Shown piece after piece: positions 23,525 to 32,995 of a stretch of DNA of 64,000 nucleotides. The notes below the pieces were generated by a model that was given only the letters and a program-made list of their open reading frames with translations, searched no databases and was not told the DNA's origin. Positions within the stretch are counted from its first letter, which is position 1; every line of letters starts with the position of its first letter. The position numbers were made by a program, and so were the translations under genes. Source of the DNA: Paraburkholderia phenoliruptrix (GTDB lineage Bacteria > Pseudomonadota > Gammaproteobacteria > Burkholderiales > Burkholderiaceae); NCBI RefSeq assembly GCF_019511605.1, contig NZ_JAEUAV010000002.1, forward strand, positions 62,001 through 126,000, in the 5' to 3' direction.

Positions 23525-24814
23525 TCAAGCAGCCACAGCAACGCTGTCCTTGATCACGTCCTCGAGAATGGCGAGCGCCTCGTCGAACACGGCGTCCTGA
23601 ATCGTCAATGGGAACAGGAAGCGCACCACGTTCGAATAGACGCCGCACACGAGCAGCAGCAGGCCGCGTTCGAGCGCGCGGGCCTGCACGCGCTTCGTGA
23701 AGTCGGCGTCCGGCTCGCTGCTGCCCGGCTTGCAGAACTCGACGGCCACCATGCCGCCGGGGCCGCGCACATCGGCGATGTGCGGCGCGTCTTTTTGCAG
23801 CGCGAGCAGTTTGGCTTTGACCCGGTCGCCCAGAACGGTGGCGCGCTCACAAAGCTTTTCTTCGTCGATGATGTCGAGCACCGCATGCGCGGCGGCGAGC
23901 GCGAGCGGATTGCCGGCATACGTGCCGCCGAGGCCGCCGGGCGCCGCGGCGTCCATCACGTCGGCGCGGCCAATCACGCCCGACAGCGGCATGCCGCCCG
24001 CCAGACTCTTGGCGACCGTCATCAGGTCAGGCACCACGTCGTAGTGATGCATGGCGAACAGTTTGCCGGTGCGGGCAAAGCCGGTTTGCACTTCGTCAGC
24101 GATCAGCAGAATGCCGTGCTCGTTGCACAGCTTGCGCAGTGCGCGCACGAACTCGACTGGCGCCGGATAAAAACCGCCTTCGCCCTGCACTGGTTCGAAG
24201 ATGATCGCGGCCACGCGCTTCGGGTCGATGTCCGCCTTGAACAGGAATTCGAGCGCTTTCAGAGAGTCAGCGGTGCTCACGCCGTGCAGCGGATTGGGAA
24301 ACGGCGCATGGAACACGTCGGACGGAAACGGGCCGAAGCCGAGCTTGTACGGCGCGACCTTGCCGGTGAGCGCCATGCCCATCAGCGTGCGGCCGTGAAA
24401 GCCGCCCGTGAAGGCGATCACGCCCGGACGGCCGGTCGCGGCGCGCGCAATCTTGATCGCGTTTTCGACAGCCTCGGCGCCGGTGGTGAAAAAGGCAGTC
24501 TTCTTCGGATGATCGCCGGGTGCGCGCTGGTTGAGTTTTTCCGCAAGCTCGACGTAGGACGCGTACGGCACGATCTGATACGCCGTATGCGTGAAGTGAT
24601 CCAACTGGTCGCGCAGCGCCGCTACGATCTTCGGATGACGGTGTCCCGTGTTGCACACTGCGATACCCGCGGCGAAGTCGATAAAGCGGCGGCCTTCCAC
24701 GTCCCACAGTTCGGCGTTTTCGGCGCGCTCGGCGTAAAAATCGCACATTACGCCGACGCCGCGTGGCGTGGCTGCGTCCTTGCGGCTCTTCAATTCTGCG
24801 TTCTTCAGGTTCAT
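23525..24814 (-). CDS. gabT: 4-aminobutyrate aminotransferase
   Basis: A 429-residue class-III PLP aminotransferase that converts GABA and 2-oxoglutarate to succinate semialdehyde and glutamate. Evidence: VEGRRFIDFAAGIAVCNTGHRHP, the FTTGAEAVENAIKIAR loop, HGRTLMGMALTGK, LIADEVQTGFARTGK, and the PLP lysine in TVAKSLAGGMPLS. The ATG at 24814 gives the standard N-terminus. It is the first gene of gabTD, and the upstream DNA has a -10-like TATAGT and repeated GAGCCATTT boxes, suggesting activation by a MocR/GabR-type regulator encoded elsewhere. Confidence 0.94.
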   Translation of the reverse strand: MNLKNAELKSRKDAATPRGVGVMCDFYAERAENAELWDVEGRRFIDFAAGIAVCNTGHRHPKIVAALRDQLDHFTHTAYQIVPYASYVELAEKLNQRAPGDHPKKTAFFTTGAEAVENAIKIARAATGRPGVIAFTGGFHGRTLMGMALTGKVAPYKLGFGPFPSDVFHAPFPNPLHGVSTADSLKALEFLFKADIDPKRVAAIIFEPVQGEGGFYPAPVEFVRALRKLCNEHGILLIADEVQTGFARTGKLFAMHHYDVVPDLMTVAKSLAGGMPLSGVIGRADVMDAAAPGGLGGTYAGNPLALAAAHAVLDIIDEEKLCERATVLGDRVKAKLLALQKDAPHIADVRGPGGMVAVEFCKPGSSEPDADFTKRVQARALERGLLLLVCGVYSNVVRFLFPLTIQDAVFDEALAILEDVIKDSVAVAA

Positions 24815-24871
24815 CGCGTGGCTCCTCGCTTGTCGGCGGACGCCGCGCGTGAAGGCGCGGCACATGCAGCG

Positions 24872-24932
24872 ACTATAGTGAGATTTGGCTCTGGACTTCA
24901 GAGCCATTTCTATAAAAATGTAGGAGCCATTT
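24872..24932 (-). promoter_or_regulatory. gabTD promoter region with repeated GAGCCATTT boxes
   Basis: On the minus strand a TATAGT -10 element (plus-strand 24872-24877) lies 58 bases upstream of gabT. Behind it are an inverted GGCTCT/AGAGCC pair (24887-24905) and two direct GAGCCATTT copies (24901-24909, 24924-24932) with a 23-base period. Direct plus inverted repeats are the usual binding layout of MocR/GabR regulators. The regulator itself is not in the window. Confidence 0.6.
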
Positions 24933-24971
24933 GAAGGGGCGAGCGGCGCGCAAGCGTCGTGCACAAGCGCG

Positions 24972-25808
24972 TCAGATGCGGATGAGCACCGCGCCCAACG
25001 TGACGAGCGCACATGCCGCAACACGCCGTAGCGTGAGTTTCTCGTGCATGAAGAGCCAGCCGATCAGCACTGCGAAGATCGAACTCAATTCGCGCAGCGC
25101 CGACACCATTGCGATAGGCAGATAGCGGTACGCTTCGATAATCACGCAATAGGCGATGAGCGCCAGCGCGCCAGACGCGATGCCCTGCAGCACCACCGCG
25201 CGGCCGACGAACAGTCCTTTCGCGCCGCCGCGCCAATGCCACGCGAGCAGAAACTGCGGTACGTTCCAGAGCAGGTAAACCCACATGATGTAGCTCAGGC
25301 CGTTGCCCGCGACGCGCGCACCAATGCCGTCCACCACCGAATACGTCGCGATGAACAAGCCGGTGAGAAGCGCGAACGGTACGCTTTCTCCGGAAAAGCG
25401 CATGCCACGGCGAAACGCGAGCGAGACGATGCCGCTCGACACCAGCGCGACGCCGGTGGCAGCGAGCGGTTTCAACGATTCGTGCGCGAATACGAGTGCG
25501 CCGACGAACACCAGCATGGGCGACAGACCGCGCGCAATCGGATAGATCTGGCCGAAGTCACCGCTTCGGTAAGCGCGGATCAGCGCGAGCAGATAGCCGA
25601 ACTCCAGCAGCACCGACGCAAAGATATACGGCCATGCAGCCGGCGCGGGCATCGGCAACACGAGCACGCCGACGGCGCTCACGGCGAGGTAGGGAATGGC
25701 CATCATGCCCAGCAGCCACACGCGGTCTTGCGACAGATGCAGCGACGCGTTCCAGCTGGCGTGCAGCAGCGCCGACAGCAGGACTAGCAAGACGACAGAG
25801 GTATGCAT
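24972..25808 (-). CDS. EamA/DMT-family permease
   Basis: A 278-residue inner-membrane protein with about ten helices in two repeated halves, typical of the drug/metabolite transporter superfamily. The start MHTSVVLLVLLSALLHASWNA is characteristic, each half ends with a conserved E/Q-containing helix (VFAHESLKPLAATGVALVSSG and WLFMHEKLTLRRVAACALVTLGA), and the positively charged loops are cytoplasmic. It ends 158 bases upstream of gabT on the same strand. Export or import of an amino acid or amine is possible, but the substrate is not predictable. Confidence 0.8.
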   Translation of the reverse strand: MHTSVVLLVLLSALLHASWNASLHLSQDRVWLLGMMAIPYLAVSAVGVLVLPMPAPAAWPYIFASVLLEFGYLLALIRAYRSGDFGQIYPIARGLSPMLVFVGALVFAHESLKPLAATGVALVSSGIVSLAFRRGMRFSGESVPFALLTGLFIATYSVVDGIGARVAGNGLSYIMWVYLLWNVPQFLLAWHWRGGAKGLFVGRAVVLQGIASGALALIAYCVIIEAYRYLPIAMVSALRELSSIFAVLIGWLFMHEKLTLRRVAACALVTLGAVLIRI

Positions 25809-26062
25809 GGAAGTCGAATAGTGGGCACGGGGGACGGGCCTCATATCTGGCCGCAAGCCCGTGATTATTCGAGCAGAACGCCTCGACCGTTGCATGGGTC
25901 GATGTGGGACCGATGAATGGGCCACTCATGCGAAGGGGCTTTGCGAGGCAAAAGGCGCAAATTCGCGGCCGGCAACATGACGGTTGAATGACAGGCGCAT
26001 GACGGCGTGTGCATTGGCGCAGCCGTCATACAGGCTGACAGACAGCCAGGCTATATTGCGTC

Positions 26063-27130
26063 ATGGCCCTGCCGTCCTCGATACTCTGCGACGCCCACAT
26101 GCAGCCTTTGAGCTTTCTTCCCGACACTTTTGCGGAGTACGAAGATCTCAAGACGATCCTCGATCAGGGCAGCGCAAGTTTTGCGATCCGCACCGTCTGC
26201 GAGACGGCCGTGCGGGGCCGGCGCTTCAGCGTGCATACGGCGAGCATTGGGTCGACGGATCCGCAGGCGCCGGCCATCGGCTTTTTCGCCGGCATTCACG
26301 GACTCGAGCGGATCGGCTCGCAACTCGTGCTGGATTACATGCGCGCGCTGCTCGCGCGGCTCGAATGGGACGAACTGCTGGTGCGCCAACTGCAATCCAT
26401 CCGCCTCGTCTTCATGCCGATCGTCAATCCTGGCGGAATGTGGGCGGCCACGCGCGCCAACCCGAACGGCGTCGACCTGATGCGCAATGCGCCGCAAAAC
26501 GCAGACGAGCGCGTGCCGCTCCTGGCAGGTGGCCAGCGCGTCGGCGCATGGTTGCCGTGGTATCGCGGGCGCCGCGGCGGTCCCATGGAAGCCGAGGCCG
26601 CCGCGTTGCTCGAAGTGGTCGAAACCGAGCTGGCCGCGCGGCCGATGAGCATCGCGCTAGATTGCCATTCGGGCTACGGCTGGAGCGACAGCATCTGGTT
26701 TCCGTACGCACGCACGCGCAAGCTGATGCCGCATCTGCCGGAAATGTACGTGCTGAAAACCATGTTCGAGCGCGCGCATCCACATCACGGCTACACGTTC
26801 GAGCCGCAAAGCCATCAATACCTGCTGCATGGCGATCTGTGGGACTGCGCGTACGACCGCGCGCCCGCCGCCAACGTCTTTCTGCCGATGACGCTTGAAC
26901 TCGGATCGTGGCTATGGATCAAGAAGAATCCGCGCCAGTTGTTTTCGCGCCAGGGCTTCTTCAATCCCGTGAAGGCGCATCGCACGGCTCGCGTGTTGCG
27001 GCGCCACGCGAATCTGCTCGATTTCCTCGCGCGTGCGGCGTTTTCGTCGCAGCGCTGGCTGCCGCAAGGCCAGCGCCGCGAGCAATTGCTGCAAAGCGCG
27101 ATTGATCACTGGTACAGGGCGAACACTTGA
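26063..27130 (+). CDS. M14-like zinc carboxypeptidase family protein (DUF2817-like)
   Basis: A 355-residue metallopeptidase-like protein. Zinc ligands fit the M14 scheme: the HxxE in FFAGIHGLERIGSQ (about residue 78) and the later His in ALDCHSGYGWSD (about 209). A catalytic Glu is likely in LPMTLELGSWLW. PGGMWAATRANPNGVDLMRN is the family's substrate-binding loop. There is no signal peptide, so a cytoplasmic peptidase or amidohydrolase is expected. Its stop overlaps the next start as ATGA, showing translational coupling to the alpha/beta hydrolase. The start could also be the ATG at 26099. Confidence 0.78.
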   Translation: MALPSSILCDAHMQPLSFLPDTFAEYEDLKTILDQGSASFAIRTVCETAVRGRRFSVHTASIGSTDPQAPAIGFFAGIHGLERIGSQLVLDYMRALLARLEWDELLVRQLQSIRLVFMPIVNPGGMWAATRANPNGVDLMRNAPQNADERVPLLAGGQRVGAWLPWYRGRRGGPMEAEAAALLEVVETELAARPMSIALDCHSGYGWSDSIWFPYARTRKLMPHLPEMYVLKTMFERAHPHHGYTFEPQSHQYLLHGDLWDCAYDRAPAANVFLPMTLELGSWLWIKKNPRQLFSRQGFFNPVKAHRTARVLRRHANLLDFLARAAFSSQRWLPQGQRREQLLQSAIDHWYRANT

Positions 27131-27927
27131 TGAGTACGTGGATACTGCTGCGCGGGCTGACGCGCGAGACGCGTCATTGGGGCCGCTTGCCCGAGCTGTT
27201 GCGCGAAGCCACGGGCGGGGCGCGTTTGATGTTGCTCGACTTGCCGGGCAACGGTGCGCTCGCGCATGTGCGAGCGCCCGCTACCGTTGCAGCGATGGTC
27301 GAGTCCGTGCGTATTGCCGCACTGCAGGAGCGCGCGCCGCACGAGGCCACGAGCGGGCCCTTCAACATACTGGCGATGTCGCTGGGCGGCATGGTCGCGA
27401 CAGCATGGGCGCAACGGTATCCCGACGAAATCGCGCGAATGGTGCTGATCAACACCAGCATGCGTCCGTTCAGTCGGGCGCATGAGCGGTTGCGTCCGGG
27501 CGCATGGCCGGAGCTGATCCAAGTGGCGAGCCATTGGCACGACGCGTCGCGCGCGGAGCGCGGCATTCATCGCCTGACATGCAATGACGTCGGCGCGCAC
27601 GAGGCGGATCTCGACGCATGGTGCATGATTCGCCGCAGCGCGCCGGTGAGCCTTGCGAATGCATGGCGGCAACTGTGGGCCGCGGCGCGCTTTCGCGCGG
27701 CAGCGGCGAAGCCGGCTTGTCCGCTGCTGCTGCTTTCCTCGCGCGAGGACCGGCTGGTGAATCCTGCGTGTTCCGCCAAGCTCGCGGCGGCGTGGGGTGC
27801 CGCGCATCGCGTGCATCCGTGGGCGGGCCACGATTTGCCGCACGACGATTCGGCGTGGGTCGCGCAACAGGTGGGCGGATGGCTCGCCCTTGCGGCCCGC
27901 GCAAGCGCAGCAGCGGGTATAACCTAA
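27130..27927 (+). CDS. Alpha/beta-fold hydrolase
   Basis: A 265-residue single-domain alpha/beta hydrolase with the nucleophile elbow AMSLGGMVA (Ser about residue 81), an acidic residue in SSREDRLVNP and a catalytic His in WAGHDLPHDD. The protein begins WILLRGLTRETRHWGRLPELL, typical of BioH-like esterases. The ATG overlaps the previous stop (ATGA), so it is co-expressed with the M14-like peptidase. It lies 106 bases upstream of the large glutamate dehydrogenase. The substrate is unknown. Confidence 0.82.
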   Translation: MSTWILLRGLTRETRHWGRLPELLREATGGARLMLLDLPGNGALAHVRAPATVAAMVESVRIAALQERAPHEATSGPFNILAMSLGGMVATAWAQRYPDEIARMVLINTSMRPFSRAHERLRPGAWPELIQVASHWHDASRAERGIHRLTCNDVGAHEADLDAWCMIRRSAPVSLANAWRQLWAAARFRAAAAKPACPLLLLSSREDRLVNPACSAKLAAAWGAAHRVHPWAGHDLPHDDSAWVAQQVGGWLALAARASAAAGIT

Positions 27928-28033
27928 CTCCCCGCATCGGTCGCATGGCGCCATGCGGGTGCATAATCGTTCCTCAGACGATGCATCCGATCCGGGCGAT
28001 CCTCGCCAATGCCGCCAGCCGGGGGAGTTCATC

Positions 28034-31000
28034 ATGCAAGCAAAGAACGAAGAAGCCGTCACGCACTTGCTGAACGATGTCGTCGAGTTTGCACGAGGGC
28101 GCTTGCCCGAGCCGGCGTTTCAGATCGTCGAGCCTTTTCTGCGGCACTACTACGATTTCGTCGACGCCGACGATCTGCAAAGCCGCTCCATTGCCGATCT
28201 GTACGGCGCCGCGCTCGCCCACTGGCAGACCGCGCAGCGCTTCGTGCCAGGCAAGGAACGGTTGCGCGTCTATAACCCGATTCTCGAGCAGCACGGCTGG
28301 CACTCGGATCACACGGTGATCGAGATCGTCAACGACGACATGCCGTTTCTGGTCGATTCCGTTTCAATGGCAGTGAACCGCCACGGGCTCGCGCTGCATT
28401 CGGTCGTGCATCCGGTGTTTCGCATCTGGCGGGGTGCCGACGGCGACATTGTGCGCGTCACGCAAGGCGCCGAGGAAGCCGCCGACACACGCTCGCAACT
28501 GGCCTCGTTCATTCATTTCGAAGTGGACCGTTGCGGCGACGCGGCGAAGCTCGACACACTGCGCGAGGACATCGCCAAGGTACTGCTCGACGTGCGTGCC
28601 GCAGTCGAAGACTGGCCGAAGATAGTAGAGCTCGCGCGCGTCACGATAAAAAGCATGAAGGCGGGCGAGAGCGGCCCGGATGCAATGGAAGCGCGCGCGT
28701 TCCTCGAGTGGATGGTGGCCGATCATTTCACCTTCCTCGGTCAGCGCGACTATGAACTGGTGCAACACGGCACGGGCTACGGCTTGCGCGCGGTGCCCGG
28801 CTCAGGGCTCGGCATTCTGCGCGACGGCTTGCGCGCGCAGCCGGGCGGTATGTCCCCCGGCGGCGCGGCGGCTTCCGAGGTCACGGCGTTGCCGCCGGCC
28901 GCCGCCGAGATCATTGCGAGCGCCTCGCCCATCTTCCTGACCAAGGCCAACTCGCGCGCGACCGTGCATCGCCCAGGTTATCTGGACTACGTCGGCATCA
29001 AGCTGACCGGTGCGGACGGCAAGGTGGTCGGCGAGCGGCGCGTCATTGGCCTGTATACATCGACCGCATATTTCGTGTCTGCGGCGGAGATTCCGATCGT
29101 GCGGCGCAAATGCGCGAACATTGTGAGAAGGGCCGGTTTCCTGCCGAAAGGTCATCTTGCCAAGTCGCTACTCACGGTGCTCGAAACGTATCCGCGCGAC
29201 GAGCTTTTCCAGGCCGACGAAAACCAGCTCTACGACATCGCGCTTGGCGTGCTGCGTTTGCAGGAGCATCAGCGCACGCGTCTGTTCGTGCGGCGCGACC
29301 GCTTCGACCGTTTCGTGTCGTGCCTAGTGTTCGTGCCGCGTGACAAGTACAACACCGATTTGCGGCAGCGTATCGCGAATCTGCTTGTGGACGCATTCAA
29401 CGGAGAGAGCGTCGAATTCACGCCGCTGCTTTCGGAGTCGACGCTCGCGCGAATTCACTTCGTCGTCCATGCGAAAGCGGGCGGCATGCCCGATGTCGAT
29501 ACGCGCGAACTCGAAGCACGTCTCGTGCAGGTTGCGCGCCGCTGGCAGGACGATCTGGCGGATGCATTGCTCGACGCGTTCGGCGAGGAGCAGGGCAACC
29601 GTCTGCTGCAACACTATGCCGATTCGTTTCCTGCCGGCTATCGCGACGACTACGCCGCGCGCACGGCGGTGCGCGATATCGAACTGATCGAGCGCGTGCA
29701 GGGCAGCGAGCGGCTCGCGATGAACCTGTACCGTCCTATCGAAGCCGGGCCGCGCGCATTCCGCTTCAAGGTGTATCGCGCGGGCATGCCGATCGCCTTG
29801 TCGCGCAGCTTGCCGATGCTCGAACATCTCGGCGTGCGGGTAGACGAAGAGCGGCCGTATCTGATCGAAGCGCTCGGCGCAACGCCTGCGTGGATTCACG
29901 ATTTCGGCCTTGAACTGGCGGACGACACAGAGTTCGATATCGAGCGCGTGAAAGATCTTTTCGAAGACGCGTTCGCCCAGGTGTGGACCGGCGCAGTGGA
30001 AAGCGACGACTTCAATCGACTCGTGCTGCGTGCACAGTTGAGCGCCCGCGAGGTGACGATACTGCGTGCCTATGCGAAGTATTTGCGGCAGGTAGGCTCG
30101 ACCTTCAGCGACGCGTATATCGAGCGCGCGGTAACCGGCAACCCGGCAATTGCCCGCATGCTGGTCGAGTTGTTTGTCGCGCGCTTCGATCCGACGCTCG
30201 AGGGCACGCGCGAAGCGCGCGTCGCAAATCTGTTGAAGACGATAGACGGCGCGCTCGACCAGGTGCCCAATCTCGACGAGGACCGCATACTGCGGCAATT
30301 TCTCGGCGTCATCAAGGCGACTCAGCGCACCAACTACTACCTGTTCGATGCGCAAGGCAAGCCCAAACCGTATCTGTCGTTCAAGTTCAATCCCGCGCAA
30401 GTGCCCGGTTTGCCCGAGCCCAAGCCGATGTTCGAGATATGGGTGTACTCGCCGCGCGTGGAGGGCGTGCATTTGCGCGGCGGACGCGTGGCGCGCGGCG
30501 GCCTGCGCTGGTCCGACCGGCGCGAGGATTTCCGCACTGAAGTGCTCGGCCTGATGAAAGCGCAGATGGTGAAGAACGTCGTGATCGTGCCGGTAGGCTC
30601 GAAGGGCGGCTTCGTCGTGAAGAACCCGCCGCCGCAAAGCGAGCGCGACGCGTGGATGCGCGAGGGCATTGCCTGCTATCAGACCTTCCTGCGCGGCCTG
30701 CTCGATCTCACCGACAACCTGTCGGGCACGACCGTGGTTCCGCCGCGCGACGTGGTCCGCCACGATCCCGACGATCCGTATCTGGTAGTGGCCGCCGACA
30801 AGGGCACGGCCACCTTCTCCGACTACGCGAACGCCATTTCGCAGGAATACGGCTTCTGGCTCGACGACGCGTTTGCGTCGGGCGGCTCGGTTGGTTATGA
30901 CCACAAGAAGATGGCGATCACCGCGCGCGGCGCATGGGAGTCGGTGAAGCGGCACTTCCGCGAAATGGGCGTCGATACACAGACTATGGACTTCATGGTA

Positions 31001-32902
31001 GTCGGCATCGGCGACATGTCAGGCGACGTGTTCGGCAACGGCATGCTGTTGTCGCCGCATATCAAGCTCGTTGCAGCGTTCGATCACCGGCACATTTTTC
31101 TCGACCCGAATCCCGATCCGGCAAACAGTCTTGCCGAGCGCGGCCGGCTCTTTCTGCTCGATCGATCGAGCTGGGCGGACTACGACCCCTCGCTCATTTC
31201 AGCCGGCGGCGGCGTGTTTCCGCGCACCGCCAAGACCATTCCGCTGTCGCCCGCGGTGCAGTCGGTGCTCGGTATCAGTGAGGCTGCGCTGTCGCCTGCG
31301 GAACTGATGCGGGCGATTTTGCAGGCGCCCGTCGATCTGCTTTATAACGGCGGCATCGGCACGTATGTGAAGGCGACGCGCGAAACGCATCTGCAAGTGG
31401 GCGACCGCGCGAACGACGCGATCCGTGTGAATGGCGCCGATCTGCGCTGCAAGGTGGTTGCCGAAGGCGGCAACCTCGGGCTCACGCAACTCGGGCGCAT
31501 AGAATTCGCGCAGCGCGGCGGGCGCATCAATACCGATGCAATCGACAACTCCGCGGGCGTCGACTGCTCGGACCACGAGGTCAACATCAAGATCCTGCTC
31601 GGACTCGTCGTCGCCGACGGCGAAATGACCGACAAGCAGCGCAATGCGCTGCTCGCCGAAATGACCGACGAAGTCGGCCTGCTGGTGCTGAAGGACAACT
31701 ACTACCAGACCCAGGCGCTTTCCATTGCTGGCCGCTACGGTGTCGAACTGCTCGACGCGGAAGCGCGCCTCATGCGCTACCTCGAACGCGCGGGGCGCCT
31801 GAACCGCACCATCGAATTCTTGCCGAGCGACGAAGAAGTGGCCGAGCGGCAGGCCGCGAAACAGGGGCTCACCACACCTGAGCGCGCGGTGCTGCTTGCG
31901 TACAGCAAAATGTGGCTGTACGACGCGCTGCTCGAATCGTCGGTGCCGGAAGACCCGCTCGTCGGCGACATGCTGATCGAATACTTTCCGAAGCCTTTGC
32001 GCCAGCGTTTCGGCGAGCCAATGCAGCGACACCCGCTGCGCCGTGAAATTCTCGCGACGCACTTGACCAATGCGTTGGTGAACCGCGTCGGTTGCGAGTT
32101 CGTGCACCGCCTCATGGAAGAGACCGACGCGCGGCCGGGCGACATCGTGCGCGCGTGCATTATGGCGCGCGACGTGTTCGATCTGGACGACGTGTGGCAC
32201 AGCATCGATGCGCTCGACAACCGCGTCGCCGACGACGTGCAGGCGCGCATGTTCGTCGAAGTCGCGCGGCTCGTCGAACGTTCGGCGTTGTGGTTCCTGC
32301 GGCATCTGTCGTCGCCGGCGGTGAACAGCGACGACGTGAGCGATCTGCTGGCGCGTTGCCGCGACGCCGCGCAGCGTCTCGCGCCGCAATGGCCGGCGCT
32401 CTTGCCGGCCGCCGACCTCGAGGCGCTCTCCGAGCGGCAGCGCGTGCTGGTGGATGCGGGTGTCGACAGCGACCTCGCGGTACGCATAGCAAGCGGCGAG
32501 ATTTCGGCGGCGCTGCTCGACATCGCGGAGGTGGCGTCGACTTGCGAGCGCAAGCTCGAACTCGTGGCGGGCGTCTACTTCGCGCTCGGTACGCTGCTCA
32601 ACTACCACTGGATCAGCGAGCGGGCGGCCGCATTGCCTGCGCCGTCGCATTGGGACATGCTGGCGCGCGCATCCGCATTGGCCGAACTCGCGCGTCTGAA
32701 ACGCGCGCTCACGACGAGCGCGCTCGCCGGGGCCGACGACGCTTCCACGCCGGACGCCCTGGTGCACGCATGGCGCGACAAACGGGCCGCGCAACTGGAG
32801 CGCTATGCGCGGCTGCTCGCGGACTTGCGGGCTACGGGTGGCGCGAGTCTGTCGATGCTGTTGGTGATCGTGCGGGAAATGGCGGCGCTCGAACGGGCGT
32901 GA
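28034..32902 (+). CDS. gdhB: NAD-specific glutamate dehydrogenase, large (L-GDH) type
   Basis: A 1622-residue enzyme that deaminates glutamate to 2-oxoglutarate with NAD+. The N-terminal ~700 residues hold ACT-like regulatory regions (DHTVIEIVNDDMPFLVDSVSM near 90). The catalytic core begins near residue 770 with KPYLSFKFNPAQVPGLPEPKPM, RVARGGLRWSDRREDFRTEVLG, the lysine segment GSKGGFVVKNPP and the NAD-binding DMSGDVFGNGMLL near 1000. This large type supports glutamate catabolism in proteobacteria and is usually allosterically activated. ATG at 28034 (GGGGGAG upstream) is favoured over an upstream frame extension. Gene symbol follows Burkholderiales/Pseudomonas usage. Confidence 0.94.
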   Translation: MQAKNEEAVTHLLNDVVEFARGRLPEPAFQIVEPFLRHYYDFVDADDLQSRSIADLYGAALAHWQTAQRFVPGKERLRVYNPILEQHGWHSDHTVIEIVNDDMPFLVDSVSMAVNRHGLALHSVVHPVFRIWRGADGDIVRVTQGAEEAADTRSQLASFIHFEVDRCGDAAKLDTLREDIAKVLLDVRAAVEDWPKIVELARVTIKSMKAGESGPDAMEARAFLEWMVADHFTFLGQRDYELVQHGTGYGLRAVPGSGLGILRDGLRAQPGGMSPGGAAASEVTALPPAAAEIIASASPIFLTKANSRATVHRPGYLDYVGIKLTGADGKVVGERRVIGLYTSTAYFVSAAEIPIVRRKCANIVRRAGFLPKGHLAKSLLTVLETYPRDELFQADENQLYDIALGVLRLQEHQRTRLFVRRDRFDRFVSCLVFVPRDKYNTDLRQRIANLLVDAFNGESVEFTPLLSESTLARIHFVVHAKAGGMPDVDTRELEARLVQVARRWQDDLADALLDAFGEEQGNRLLQHYADSFPAGYRDDYAARTAVRDIELIERVQGSERLAMNLYRPIEAGPRAFRFKVYRAGMPIALSRSLPMLEHLGVRVDEERPYLIEALGATPAWIHDFGLELADDTEFDIERVKDLFEDAFAQVWTGAVESDDFNRLVLRAQLSAREVTILRAYAKYLRQVGSTFSDAYIERAVTGNPAIARMLVELFVARFDPTLEGTREARVANLLKTIDGALDQVPNLDEDRILRQFLGVIKATQRTNYYLFDAQGKPKPYLSFKFNPAQVPGLPEPKPMFEIWVYSPRVEGVHLRGGRVARGGLRWSDRREDFRTEVLGLMKAQMVKNVVIVPVGSKGGFVVKNPPPQSERDAWMREGIACYQTFLRGLLDLTDNLSGTTVVPPRDVVRHDPDDPYLVVAADKGTATFSDYANAISQEYGFWLDDAFASGGSVGYDHKKMAITARGAWESVKRHFREMGVDTQTMDFMVVGIGDMSGDVFGNGMLLSPHIKLVAAFDHRHIFLDPNPDPANSLAERGRLFLLDRSSWADYDPSLISAGGGVFPRTAKTIPLSPAVQSVLGISEAALSPAELMRAILQAPVDLLYNGGIGTYVKATRETHLQVGDRANDAIRVNGADLRCKVVAEGGNLGLTQLGRIEFAQRGGRINTDAIDNSAGVDCSDHEVNIKILLGLVVADGEMTDKQRNALLAEMTDEVGLLVLKDNYYQTQALSIAGRYGVELLDAEARLMRYLERAGRLNRTIEFLPSDEEVAERQAAKQGLTTPERAVLLAYSKMWLYDALLESSVPEDPLVGDMLIEYFPKPLRQRFGEPMQRHPLRREILATHLTNALVNRVGCEFVHRLMEETDARPGDIVRACIMARDVFDLDDVWHSIDALDNRVADDVQARMFVEVARLVERSALWFLRHLSSPAVNSDDVSDLLARCRDAAQRLAPQWPALLPAADLEALSERQRVLVDAGVDSDLAVRIASGEISAALLDIAEVASTCERKLELVAGVYFALGTLLNYHWISERAAALPAPSHWDMLARASALAELARLKRALTTSALAGADDASTPDALVHAWRDKRAAQLERYARLLADLRATGGASLSMLLVIVREMAALERA

Positions 32903-32995
32903 GCGGCGGGGGCGCGATGCGTCCCGCGCCGCTATTGGACCACGCCGCCCGGCATCGCCATAATACGGGTTCCCGGCCGGTAAAAGCCGTTTGCA

